From: JADJOM01 sp046327715
GTDB lineage: Bacteria > Gemmatimonadota > Gemmatimonadetes > Gemmatimonadales > GWC2-71-9
Length of the DNA stretch: 64,000 nucleotides
Reading direction: 5' to 3'
Assembly (NCBI GenBank): GCA_046327715.1
Contig: JAXLXY010000008.1
Location: 124,001-188,000 of the forward strand
The notes under the pieces: generated by a model
The model's database searches: none
Told to the model about the DNA's origin: nothing
What the model saw: the letters and a program-made list of their open reading frames with translations, nothing else
In this document: positions 7,627 to 15,216 of the stretch, in pieces
How positions within the stretch are numbered: position 1 is the stretch's first letter
How the letters are laid out: each line of letters starts with the position of its first letter
Position numbers and translations under genes: made by a program

Positions 7627-9066
7627 ATGGCCACCCTCGACCTCGCCGTCATCGCGCTGTATTTCGGCCTGACCCTCGGCGTGGGGCTGTGGGTCTCGCG
7701 CCGCCAGCAGACGGCGGGCGACTACTTCCTCGGCGCCCGCGACCTCCCGGCCTGGGCCATCCTCCTCTCGATCGTGGCCACCGAGACCTCCGCCCTGACG
7801 GTGATCTCGATCCCGGCCGTCGCCGCCCGCGGCGACCTGACCTTCCTCCAGCTCCCCCTCGGCTACCTCCTCGGCCGCCTGGCGGTCTCGGCCTGGCTGC
7901 TCCCGGGGTACTTCCGTGGCGAGCAGGACACCGCCTACGCGCGCCTGGAGCACCGCTTCGGCACCCCCACCCGGCGGCTGACCTCCGGCATCTTCCTCGT
8001 GACCCGCGCGCTTGCCGACGGCGTCCGGGTCTACGCCGGCGCCATCCCGCTGGCGGTGCTCGCAGGGTGGGACGTGGCCCCGGCCATCATCGTGATGAGC
8101 CTGATCACCCTGGTGTACACCTGGCACGGGGGGCTCAAGGCGGTGGTCTGGGTGGACGTCATGCAGCTCGTGGTCTACGTGGCGGGCGGGGTGGTCGCCT
8201 TCCACATCGCCGCCGGCATGGCGGGCGGCCCGGGGGCCGTGCTGAGCCAGGCCGCGGCCGCGGGAAAGCTCCGCTGGATCGACCCGACCATCAGCTTCAC
8301 CGCCACCTACACCCTGCTCGGCGGCGTGGTCGGCGGCGCGATGCTTTCCGCCGCCTCGCACGGCACCGACCACCTGATCGTGCAGCGGCTGCTCGCCAGC
8401 CGCGGCCTCGCGGCGGCCCGCTTTGCGCTGGTGGGGTCGGGTGTCGTGGTCTTTCTGCAGTTCACCCTGTTCCTGGGCATCGGCATCGCCATGTGGGCCG
8501 CGGGCCAGGCCCCCGCCGACCTCCCCGCCGACCAGCTGTTCCCGCGCTTCGTCGTCGACCACTTTCCGCACGGGCTGTCCGGCCTTATCGTGGCGGCGGT
8601 GCTGGCCGCCTCGATGGCCACCCACAGCTCCGCGATCAGCGCGCTGGCGAGTTCGGTCACCCACGACTTCTACGCCAGCGCCACCGGACGCCGCGACCCC
8701 GCCCACCTGCTCAAGGTCGGCAAGCTCGCGAGCCTGGTCTGGGGTGTCCTCATCACGGTGGTGGCGCTGGTCTTCCACGCCACCACCGGCGGGGGCCAGA
8801 CGCCGGTGGTGGTGTTCGCGCTCTCGATCGCCTCGATCACCTACGGTGCGCTCCTCGGGGCCTACCTGCTCGCGGCGGGCCCGGCCCGCATCGGCGGGGC
8901 GCACGTGCTCCTGGCGGTCGCGGGGAGCGTGGCCGTGATGCTGACGTTGTTCCTCGCCAAGGCGCCGCTGGCCTGGCCCTGGTACGTGCCGGCCGGCGCG
9001 CTGATCACCCTCGTCGTGGGCTTCGCTGGGGGCGCGCTGCGCCCCCACCGGGAGGGCACTGCATGA
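7627..9066 (+). CDS. Sodium:solute symporter (SSS/SLC5 family)
   Basis: 479 aa with about 13 hydrophobic segments. The family start FGLTLGVGLWVSRRQQTAGDYFLGARDLP, an AILLSIVATETSALTVISIP segment and GGLKAVVWVDVMQLVVY are typical of Na+-coupled sugar and organic-anion symporters. The stop overlaps the next gene by 4 bp (ATGA), a sugar kinase, and the locus releases GlcNAc and MurNAc, so an amino-sugar or anhydro-sugar substrate is inferred. The ATG at 7627 is the only credible start, yet it lies directly behind the erpA terminator without a visible ribosome site, so initiation is unusual. Sialic acid or other sugars are alternative substrates. Confidence 0.85.
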   Translation: MATLDLAVIALYFGLTLGVGLWVSRRQQTAGDYFLGARDLPAWAILLSIVATETSALTVISIPAVAARGDLTFLQLPLGYLLGRLAVSAWLLPGYFRGEQDTAYARLEHRFGTPTRRLTSGIFLVTRALADGVRVYAGAIPLAVLAGWDVAPAIIVMSLITLVYTWHGGLKAVVWVDVMQLVVYVAGGVVAFHIAAGMAGGPGAVLSQAAAAGKLRWIDPTISFTATYTLLGGVVGGAMLSAASHGTDHLIVQRLLASRGLAAARFALVGSGVVVFLQFTLFLGIGIAMWAAGQAPADLPADQLFPRFVVDHFPHGLSGLIVAAVLAASMATHSSAISALASSVTHDFYASATGRRDPAHLLKVGKLASLVWGVLITVVALVFHATTGGGQTPVVVFALSIASITYGALLGAYLLAAGPARIGGAHVLLAVAGSVAVMLTLFLAKAPLAWPWYVPAGALITLVVGFAGGALRPHREGTA

Positions 9067-9962
9067 GCCGGATCATCATCGGGGTGGATGCGGGCGGCAC
9101 CAAGACCACCGTGATCGTGGCCGAGGATGGCGCCGTCGTGGCCCGGGCCAGCGGGCCGGGCGCCAAGATGCGCTCGGGCCGTGGCCTCACCTGCGCCACC
9201 ACGATCGGCGAGATCGCGCGCCGCGCCCTCGGGGAGCGGGGCAAGCTCCGCGCCGACATCCTGGTCGCCGGGGTCGCGGGCGCGGGCCGCGAAGCCGAAC
9301 GGGAGGAACTGCGGCAGGCCTTCCGCAGCGAGGATTTCGCCGACCGGATCACCGTCACCGGCGACACCGAGATCGCGCTGGCGGCGGCCTTCCAGGATCG
9401 GCCCGGGATCGTGGTCACTGCGGGCACCGGCAGCATGGCGGTCGCCCGCGACCCCGGCGGGCGGCTGCACCGGGCCGGCGGCTATGGGTGGCAGATGGGC
9501 GACGAGGGCAGCGGTTACGCGATCGGGCGGGCCGCGCTCGGCGCCGTGGGCCGCGCGGCCGACGGCCGCAGCCCCCGGACCGCCCTGACCGAGTTGCTCC
9601 TCAAGGCCACGCGCGCCGAGACCATGGACCGGCTGGTCCAGTGGGCCGCCGCCGCCGGCGTTCCCGAGGTGGCCGCGCTGGCGCCTCAGGTCTTCGAGGC
9701 CCAGCGGCTCAACGACACGGTGGCCGCCGGCATCATCGACTACGCCGCTCGCGAGCTGTCCGCGCTGGTGCTCCGCCTCGAGCCGCACTTCGGTGCCGAT
9801 GAACGTGCCCCGGTCGAGGTCGCCACCAACGGTGGGCTGCTGCTGCACGATGGCCCGCTCTACCGGCTGCTCGCCACCCGCCTCTCGGAACAGCCTCGCT
9901 TCCGCCTGCGCCCCGAGGCCATCGACGCCGCAACCGGCGCCCTCCACCTCGCCGGCAGCTAG
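9063..9962 (+). CDS. BadF/BadG-type N-acetylhexosamine kinase
   Basis: 299 aa ASKHA-fold kinase. IIIGVDAGGTKTTVIV is the phosphate-1 loop, VTAGTGSMAVA the phosphate-2 region, and GGYGWQMGDEGSGYAIG is the family hallmark shared with N-acetylglucosamine kinases and bacterial MurK-type kinases. Expected reaction: ATP-dependent phosphorylation of imported GlcNAc and/or MurNAc, feeding them back to cell-wall precursors. It is translationally coupled to the SSS transporter (4-bp overlap), which supports transport followed by phosphorylation. No MurQ etherase is in the window. Glucosamine is another possible substrate. Confidence 0.82.
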   Translation: MSRIIIGVDAGGTKTTVIVAEDGAVVARASGPGAKMRSGRGLTCATTIGEIARRALGERGKLRADILVAGVAGAGREAEREELRQAFRSEDFADRITVTGDTEIALAAAFQDRPGIVVTAGTGSMAVARDPGGRLHRAGGYGWQMGDEGSGYAIGRAALGAVGRAADGRSPRTALTELLLKATRAETMDRLVQWAAAAGVPEVAALAPQVFEAQRLNDTVAAGIIDYAARELSALVLRLEPHFGADERAPVEVATNGGLLLHDGPLYRLLATRLSEQPRFRLRPEAIDAATGALHLAGS

Positions 9963-9988
9963 GCGTCCCCGCTCGGGGGCCGGACGAC

Positions 9989-10014
9989 AACGGGCCGCCC
10001 CAGGGCGGCCCGTT
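9989..10014. terminator. Bidirectional hairpin between convergent genes
   Basis: A perfect 12-bp inverted repeat, AACGGGCCGCCC and GGGCGGCCCGTT, separated by two bases, lies between the kinase (plus) and the permease (minus). There is an AA on one side and a TT on the other, so it can act on both strands. Confidence 0.7.
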
Positions 10015-10039
10015 CTCGTCGCGGGATGATCTGCCGCCG

Positions 10040-11677
10040 TCAGCTGCAGCTGGCGCGGCTGAACACCAGGTAGTGGAGCACCACCGCGGCCACGGCCACC
10101 CCGACGAGCCCCAGCCACGGCATCTTGAACTTGCCCGGGCCATCGGGGTTCCGCAGCCGGCTGTGGAAGGCCCCGTACAGGAAGTAGATCACCAGCCCGG
10201 CCAGCAGCCACCAGCTGAAGCGGCGCCAGGTGAGGCAGGGGAGCTGCAGCATCAGGTACAGGCAGGCCACGACCGAGATGATCGGGGTGATCGGCACCCA
10301 CGGCACCCGGAACGGCCGCACGCGCTCGGGCTCCTTGTAGCGCAGCACGATCACGCCGATGGACACGAGCACGAAGGCGAACAACGTGCCGATGTTGGTC
10401 AGGTCCACCACCTCCGCGATGTTCGCGGTGGCGGCGAAGGTGCCGACGAACAGCCCGGTGATGATGGTGCCTACGTAGGGCGTCTTGTACTTCGGGTGCA
10501 CCTTGGCGATGAAGGGCGGCAGCAGGCCATCGCGCGCCATCGAGAAGAAGATCCGCGGCTGGCCCAGCTGGAAGACCAGCAGCACGCTGAACATGGCGAT
10601 GACCGCGCCCAGCGCGATGATGAACCGCGAGAAGCTGAGCACCCACGCCGGCCCGTTGGCGAACTCAAGCGCCGTGAGCATCGGCTCCGCGGTGCCCAGC
10701 GCCTTCCACGGGGCGATGCCCGTCATCACCGCGGACAGGGCGATGTACAGCACGGTGCAGATCACCAGGCTCATGATGATGCCGAACGGCATGTCCTTGG
10801 CCGGCTCCTTGGCCTCCTCCGCCGCCGTGCTCACCGCGTCGAACCCGATGTAACTGAAGAAGATGATCGCGGCGCCGGCGCTCACCCCCGCCCAGCCGTT
10901 CGGCATGAAGCCGCCGGTGGCGGGATCGGACCAGTTGCCCGGCTTGATCAGGAACGCGCCCACCGCGATGAAGAACAGGATCAGCCCCACCTTGAGCAGC
11001 ACCATCACGTTGTTGGAGTCTGCCGACTCCTTGACCCCCCGGATGAGGATCACCGTGATGAGCGCCACCGCCAGGAAGGCGGGGAGGTTGAAGATGATCG
11101 GGATGCCGCCCAGGTGCGGGGCGTTGGTGATGGCGCTGGCCAGGTAGAGGGTGCCGGGGTCCGCGCCGCCGCCCGCGGCCGCGAGGGCGTCGGCCGCCAT
11201 CCGGGCCGAGCGGAAGTCGGTGGCCAGCCAGGCCGGGAGGTGCAGCCCGAAGAACTCGAGCAGCTCGCGGAAGTGGCCCGACCACCCGATGGCCACCCCG
11301 ATGTTCCCCACCGCGTACTCGATGATGAGGTCCCAGCCGATGATCCAGGCGATGAATTCGCCGAGGGAGGCGTAGGCGTAGGTGTACGCCGACCCGGCGA
11401 TCGGCACCATCGCGGCGAACTCGGCGTAGCACAGCGCGGCGAAGCCGCAGGCCACCGCGGTGAGCACGAACGAGAGGATGATCGCGGGCCCGGCGCCGGG
11501 CCGGACGGCATCCCCGACGATGGCGGTGCCGGTGGTGGCGAAGATGCCCGCCCCGATCGTCGCGCCGACGCCCAGCGCGGTCAGGTGCCATTTGGTGAGC
11601 GAGCGCCGCAGCCCGCCACGCTCCGCGATGTCGTTCTCGCAATCGGCGACCGACTTGCGAACGAAGAGACCTTGCAT
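10040..11677 (-). CDS. APC-superfamily amino acid permease (CAT/YfnA type)
   Basis: 545 aa with about 12-14 membrane helices. The family start LRRSLTKWHLTALGVGATIGAGIFATTGT holds the GAGIF substrate-binding loop of helix 1. FAAMVPIAGSAYTYAYASLGE and FFSYIGFDAVSTAAEEAKEPAKDMPFGI are typical of cationic amino acid transporters. It imports or exchanges amino acids; the specificity cannot be read. Compared with the roughly 460-residue YfnA it has a longer extracellular insert (about residues 140-190) rich in Ala and Gly. ATG at 11677 is preceded by an AT-rich stretch. It is a single gene with a bidirectional terminator behind it. Confidence 0.88.
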   Translation of the reverse strand: MQGLFVRKSVADCENDIAERGGLRRSLTKWHLTALGVGATIGAGIFATTGTAIVGDAVRPGAGPAIILSFVLTAVACGFAALCYAEFAAMVPIAGSAYTYAYASLGEFIAWIIGWDLIIEYAVGNIGVAIGWSGHFRELLEFFGLHLPAWLATDFRSARMAADALAAAGGGADPGTLYLASAITNAPHLGGIPIIFNLPAFLAVALITVILIRGVKESADSNNVMVLLKVGLILFFIAVGAFLIKPGNWSDPATGGFMPNGWAGVSAGAAIIFFSYIGFDAVSTAAEEAKEPAKDMPFGIIMSLVICTVLYIALSAVMTGIAPWKALGTAEPMLTALEFANGPAWVLSFSRFIIALGAVIAMFSVLLVFQLGQPRIFFSMARDGLLPPFIAKVHPKYKTPYVGTIITGLFVGTFAATANIAEVVDLTNIGTLFAFVLVSIGVIVLRYKEPERVRPFRVPWVPITPIISVVACLYLMLQLPCLTWRRFSWWLLAGLVIYFLYGAFHSRLRNPDGPGKFKMPWLGLVGVAVAAVVLHYLVFSRASCS

Positions 11678-11712
11678 GGAATTCTAGGGGTAGCGAGGGG
11701 AAAGGGACCGGC

Positions 11713-12513
11713 TCAGAACGGCATGTAGCGATACACCCAGGTACTCTCCGTGGGGCGGCCGTCCGGCCCCAGGGCAGGATGGAAACGGAACTCGAGCATG
11801 CTGCGCCGCAGCTTCTCCGCGAAGCGGCTCGCGGGGATCGGCGGGTCGAAGACGACCTTCTGCGGCACCCCGGATGCGTCGATGGTGAACACGACGCGGA
11901 TCTCCCGCCCGCGGAGCTCCTTGGGGACCTCATCGGGGGGGAGCACTTCCTGGCGCAACCGGGGGCCGCGGCCCGTGCCCCCCCCGACACCGCCCCCTTC
12001 CCCCGGCCCGATCCCTGGCCCCGTCCCCGGCCCGATGCCGCCACCCGTCCCCCCACCCGCGCCGCCCCCTGCGCCCTGGCCCGCTCCCGGCCCGGCCGTC
12101 GCGGCGGCCGGTGACGGAGTCGCCGCGGCCACTGGGGCCTCCGGCTCCGGCGCCGCCTCGACGACGGGCGGCGGCACCTCGGGGGCCGGTGTGGGGCTGA
12201 CCTGGACTGGGGGTGGGGCCACGACGGGGGGCGTCACGGCCACGGGCGCCGCGGTAGTGTGCTCCGGCGCGGGGAGGGAAATATACGCCACCTCACGGCC
12301 GCCGCCACCGCCGCCCCCACCCCCGCCGCCGCCCGCCTTGAACGGGTCGGTGGCCGTGAAGATCCGCGTCACGTCGTGCCGCACCGACAGCAGGAGCAGC
12401 ACGGCGAGGAGCAGGTGGCACGCCACGGACACCAGCACGCCCAGGGGGCGGCCGCGTTCGCGGGGGGCGGACAGCGAGAAGTCGTAACGGGCGCGCAGGG
12501 CTTGCTCCGGCAT
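11713..12513 (-). CDS. TonB-like energy transducer with poly-Gly linker
   Basis: 266 aa. A single N-terminal membrane helix (VLVSVACHLLLAVLLLLSV, about residues 25-43) follows a short basic cytoplasmic tail. Then come a run of 12 glycines, a Pro/Val/Ala-rich stretch and a long Gly-rich segment. The C-terminal 90 residues contain RGREIRVVFTIDASGVPQKVVFD and LEFRFHPALGPDGRPTESTWVYR, the TonB C-terminal beta-alpha-beta pattern (YP-box-like FHPA). Role: transmits ExbB/ExbD energy to outer-membrane receptors. It is downstream of the ExbBDD genes but separated by a hairpin at 12568, so it may have its own promoter. The linker is Gly-rich rather than the usual Pro-Lys-rich type. Confidence 0.75.
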   Translation of the reverse strand: MPEQALRARYDFSLSAPRERGRPLGVLVSVACHLLLAVLLLLSVRHDVTRIFTATDPFKAGGGGGGGGGGGGREVAYISLPAPEHTTAAPVAVTPPVVAPPPVQVSPTPAPEVPPPVVEAAPEPEAPVAAATPSPAAATAGPGAGQGAGGGAGGGTGGGIGPGTGPGIGPGEGGGVGGGTGRGPRLRQEVLPPDEVPKELRGREIRVVFTIDASGVPQKVVFDPPIPASRFAEKLRRSMLEFRFHPALGPDGRPTESTWVYRYMPF

Positions 12514-12567
12514 CGCAGGGGGGGACGTCCGGTCCCGGGTTCGGCACACCGCCCGGAAAGATACGAA

Positions 12568-12597
12568 CCGGGGGGCCATCTGGTGACGGCCCCCCGG
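12568..12597 (-). terminator. Hairpin at the end of the exbD operon
   Basis: Perfect 10-bp arms CCGGGGGGCC and GGCCCCCCGG with a 10-base loop, 25 bp beyond the last exbD stop codon. Only a weak T-rich tail follows on the minus strand (TTCGTATCTTT). Confidence 0.5.
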
Positions 12598-12622
12598 CTC
12601 GGATCGGTCCCCGCCCTGGCCC

Positions 12623-13036
12623 CTACGGGGCGGCCGGCGTGAACCCGATGACCTGCACCCCGGCGCCCCGGGCCACGTCCATCGCCTCGATCACTTCCTG
12701 GTACACCCGCTCGGGCGCGGACTTGATGAACAGCAGCTTGGCCGGCCGGGTGTCGAAGATCGCGTGGATCTGGGTGTCGAGCTGTTCCTTCGGGACCGGC
12801 TGGGTGTTGATGGCGTACCCGCCGTCCCCGGTCAGCTCCAGCACGATCTGGTTCGAGGCCGCGGTCGGCTTCGACGCCGCGGTCTCCTGCGGCGGCACCT
12901 GGATGTCGAGCGCCATGCGTGCCAGCGGCTGCGACACCATGAAGATGATCAGCATCACGAGCATGATGTCGATCATCGGGATCACGTTGGGTTCCGAGTT
13001 GACTTCGCCCGGTCCCGCTGAGCCTCCACCCGCCAT
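12623..13036 (-). CDS. exbD: ExbD/TolR-type biopolymer transport protein (second copy)
   Basis: 137 aa. Short cytoplasmic N-terminus, then NVIPMIDIMLVMLIIFMVS, the single membrane helix carrying the proton-path Asp23. A periplasmic domain follows ending DVARGAGVQVIGFTPAAP. It works with ExbB as the proton channel that powers TonB. The start lies 2 bp behind the stop of the other exbD. Having two different ExbD proteins with one ExbB is common in Gram-negative phyla with many TonB receptors. The periplasmic part differs strongly from the first copy, suggesting heterodimers or two TonB partners. Confidence 0.92.
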   Translation of the reverse strand: MAGGGSAGPGEVNSEPNVIPMIDIMLVMLIIFMVSQPLARMALDIQVPPQETAASKPTAASNQIVLELTGDGGYAINTQPVPKEQLDTQIHAIFDTRPAKLLFIKSAPERVYQEVIEAMDVARGAGVQVIGFTPAAP

Positions 13037-13038
13037 GG

Positions 13039-13497
13039 CTATTCCTCCTTGACGGCGGCGTCGAACAGCCCGCCCTGGACCTGCGGCTCGGTGATCGCGG
13101 CCATGACCCGGGCCCCGGAGCGGCGCACCAGTTCCACGGCGTCCTGGATGCGGCCGAACTTGAGCTGGTTGTCGGCCTTGAAGTACACGATCTTGTCCTC
13201 GGTCCGCGCGGCGTACATCGCCTTCAGCGTCTCCTCGAGCACCACCGGGTCGACCGGGCCCTTCCCGTTGAGGAAGTACTGGCCCGCGGCGTCCACCCCG
13301 AGGATGATCTCGTTCTCGCCTTCCGGCCGGCTGTCGAGGTTCTTGCCCTTCGGCATCGTCGCCTTGAAGCCGGCGGCGATCAGCGGCGTCACGATCATGA
13401 AGATGATCAGCAGCACGAGCATGATGTCGATCATGGGGATGACATTGGGCTCGGCCTTGACGGCGCTCCGTCCGGCATTACCCGCTGACATGCCCAT
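13039..13497 (-). CDS. exbD: ExbD/TolR-type biopolymer transport protein (first copy)
   Basis: 152 aa. AEPNVIPMIDIMLVLLIIFMIV forms the membrane helix with Asp24 as the conserved protonatable residue. The periplasmic domain contains YFLNGKGPVD, IVYFKADNQLKFGRIQDAVELVRRSGARV and an acidic C-terminus. Its start overlaps the end of exbB by 20 bp, so the two are translated together. ATG at 13497 or the in-frame ATG at 13491 are both possible. It forms the channel with ExbB. Confidence 0.92.
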   Translation of the reverse strand: MGMSAGNAGRSAVKAEPNVIPMIDIMLVLLIIFMIVTPLIAAGFKATMPKGKNLDSRPEGENEIILGVDAAGQYFLNGKGPVDPVVLEETLKAMYAARTEDKIVYFKADNQLKFGRIQDAVELVRRSGARVMAAITEPQVQGGLFDAAVKEE

Positions 13498-14233
13498 GGC
13501 CGGTCACCGCCTTCTGGGCCTGGAATTCCTTGGTGAAGATCGAGCGGCCGAACTCGCTCCCCACGCTCTTGATCAGGTAGTCGATCAGCTCCTTGGAGCT
13601 GTAGGTCATCTCGACCGTGAGGTTCTCGATCTTGGTGGTGAAGTAGTTGTAGAACCACACCGCCGGGATCGCGACCATCAGGCCGAAGGCCGTGGTGATG
13701 AGCGCCTCGGCGATACCGGCCGAGATGCCGGCCAGGCCGCCCGACGCGCCCGCGGCCGCCATGCCGGTGAACGCCGTCACGATGCCCATCGTGGTGCCGA
13801 GCAGCCCGACGAACGGGGCGGTGGCGCCCACCGTCGCCATGATGCTCATGCCGCGGCGGAACTCCGCGAGCGTGATCAGCATCTGGCGCTCCACCGCCCG
13901 CTCGGCCGAGTTGATGTCGGCGGAGGTGATGGTGGCGCGGTCCTGGATCAGGGTCTTCACCTCGGAGAGCGCGCCGCCCAGCACCCGGGCCACGTGGCTC
14001 TTCTGGTTCTTCTCGGCCAGGGCGATCGCCTTCTCGAGGCTGTCTTCCTGGATCGCGCGGGAGAACTCCGGCGCGAACTTCCGGGTGGCCTGCTGGCTCT
14101 TGTAGATGTGGATCATCTTGGCGATGGCCACCGACAGCGACCACAGCGACATGATCGCCATCACCACGATGACGCCGCGGGCGAACGTGCCCGCCGCCTC
14201 CCAGAGCTTCAAGATATCAACGCCGTGTTGCAT
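13478..14233 (-). CDS. exbB: ExbB/TolQ/MotA-family proton channel subunit
   Basis: 251 aa. Three membrane helices at about residues 19-40, 130-156 and 168-198. The third-helix region GISAGIAEALITTAFGLMVAIP and FVGLLGTTMGIVTAF are the ExbB signature. It forms the proton channel with ExbD and energises TonB. It lies 30 bp downstream of tonB and overlaps exbD, giving the order tonB-exbB-exbD-exbD. TolQ is an alternative name, but no TolA, TolB or Pal gene is near while TonB-like genes flank it. Confidence 0.92.
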   Translation of the reverse strand: MQHGVDILKLWEAAGTFARGVIVVMAIMSLWSLSVAIAKMIHIYKSQQATRKFAPEFSRAIQEDSLEKAIALAEKNQKSHVARVLGGALSEVKTLIQDRATITSADINSAERAVERQMLITLAEFRRGMSIMATVGATAPFVGLLGTTMGIVTAFTGMAAAGASGGLAGISAGIAEALITTAFGLMVAIPAVWFYNYFTTKIENLTVEMTYSSKELIDYLIKSVGSEFGRSIFTKEFQAQKAVTGHGHVSG

Positions 14234-14263
14234 GACTGACCGTCCTCGGTAAGGAGAAAAGAC

Positions 14264-14983
14264 CTACTGACCGATCTTGAATGACACCGCCTGCTGCACC
14301 AGCACCCGGACCGGCTGGCCGCGGGACTTGCCCGGCCTGAAGTTGCACCCGGCGCTGGTGATGCCCTGCTTCGCGGGCTCCTCGAACGCCTTGTGGGTGC
14401 TGCTGATCACCTTGAGGGTGGCCACGTCCACCCGGCCGTCGGTGTTCACGATGAACTGCAGCACGACCTTGCCCGGGATCCCGGCCGACATCATCACCGG
14501 CGGGAACTTCCCGATGCACGCGCCGCCGTCGATCGCCTGCGGCGTCTCGTCGACCTCCGCGGCCAGGAACACCTCGCCCTCGATGGTGGGCACCGGGCCC
14601 GTCCCGCCCACCACGCCCGTCGCGATGCCGCCCTCGACCCCCTTGCCCGTGAAGTCGCGCGGGTCGAAGCGCTCGTTCAGGTTCACCGGCGGGATCTCCG
14701 TCGGGATGTTGTCGGGCGGCGTGATGATCTGGAAGCCCTGCGGCGGCGGGTTGGCGCTCACCACCACGTTCTCCGGCGGCGGCTGCACCGGCGGGGGCGG
14801 CGTCTCGGGCGGCTTGAGGAAGACCATCGTGGTGTCGATCACGATGTCCTTCACCACCTCGGCCGCGCCCTGCGTGGCCTTGATCGCCCCGACCACGAGC
14901 ACGCCGTGCAGCGCAAGCGACACGACCTGCTGGCCCAGGGTGTTCTGACGTTTCCGGTTGGATTCGACGAGGTTCTCGAACAC
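14264..14983 (-). CDS. tonB: TonB energy transducer
   Basis: 239 aa. N-terminal cytoplasmic tail with basic residues (ESNRKRQ), one membrane helix at about residues 18-36, a Pro-rich linker (PPETPPPPVQPPPENVV) and a C-terminal TonB domain. The last contains GIPGKVVLQFIVNTDGRVD and FRPGKSRGQPVRVLVQQAVSF. First gene of the tonB-exbB-exbD-exbD operon. The last 90 residues match the usual TonB pattern of periplasmic contact with outer-membrane receptors. No TonB-dependent receptor is in this window. Confidence 0.88.
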   Translation of the reverse strand: MFENLVESNRKRQNTLGQQVVSLALHGVLVVGAIKATQGAAEVVKDIVIDTTMVFLKPPETPPPPVQPPPENVVVSANPPPQGFQIITPPDNIPTEIPPVNLNERFDPRDFTGKGVEGGIATGVVGGTGPVPTIEGEVFLAAEVDETPQAIDGGACIGKFPPVMMSAGIPGKVVLQFIVNTDGRVDVATLKVISSTHKAFEEPAKQGITSAGCNFRPGKSRGQPVRVLVQQAVSFKIGQ

Positions 14984-15216
14984 GGCGCAACCCCTCCGCA
15001 GGTAGGACGGTGACCGAAGCTACAGGGCGCCCATTGCAGCACACCGCCCGGCAAATGACAAAATGATGACAGCCCGATTACCTCTGCCGTCCCGGCGGGC
15101 GCGCCGTTCCGGTGTCACAGTACGCACCAGAGCGCCCCGCTCACACAGCGGGCAGAGGAGGAGAGGGGGCCAATATACCCGTGGACTGGACGTCCGCCAG
15201 AGGTCCCGGGCGCGGG

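Noticed and set aside
12301..12340. Frameshift in the poly-Gly run
   Set aside because: The frame stays open on both sides and the TonB C-terminal domain is intact, so it was kept as a real feature.
14984..15216. Gene or RNA between tonB and the kinase operon
   Set aside because: No convincing frame. A TAGCTT like that of other promoters occurs on the minus strand near 15020, but without a good -35. Only the tonB control region is likely here.
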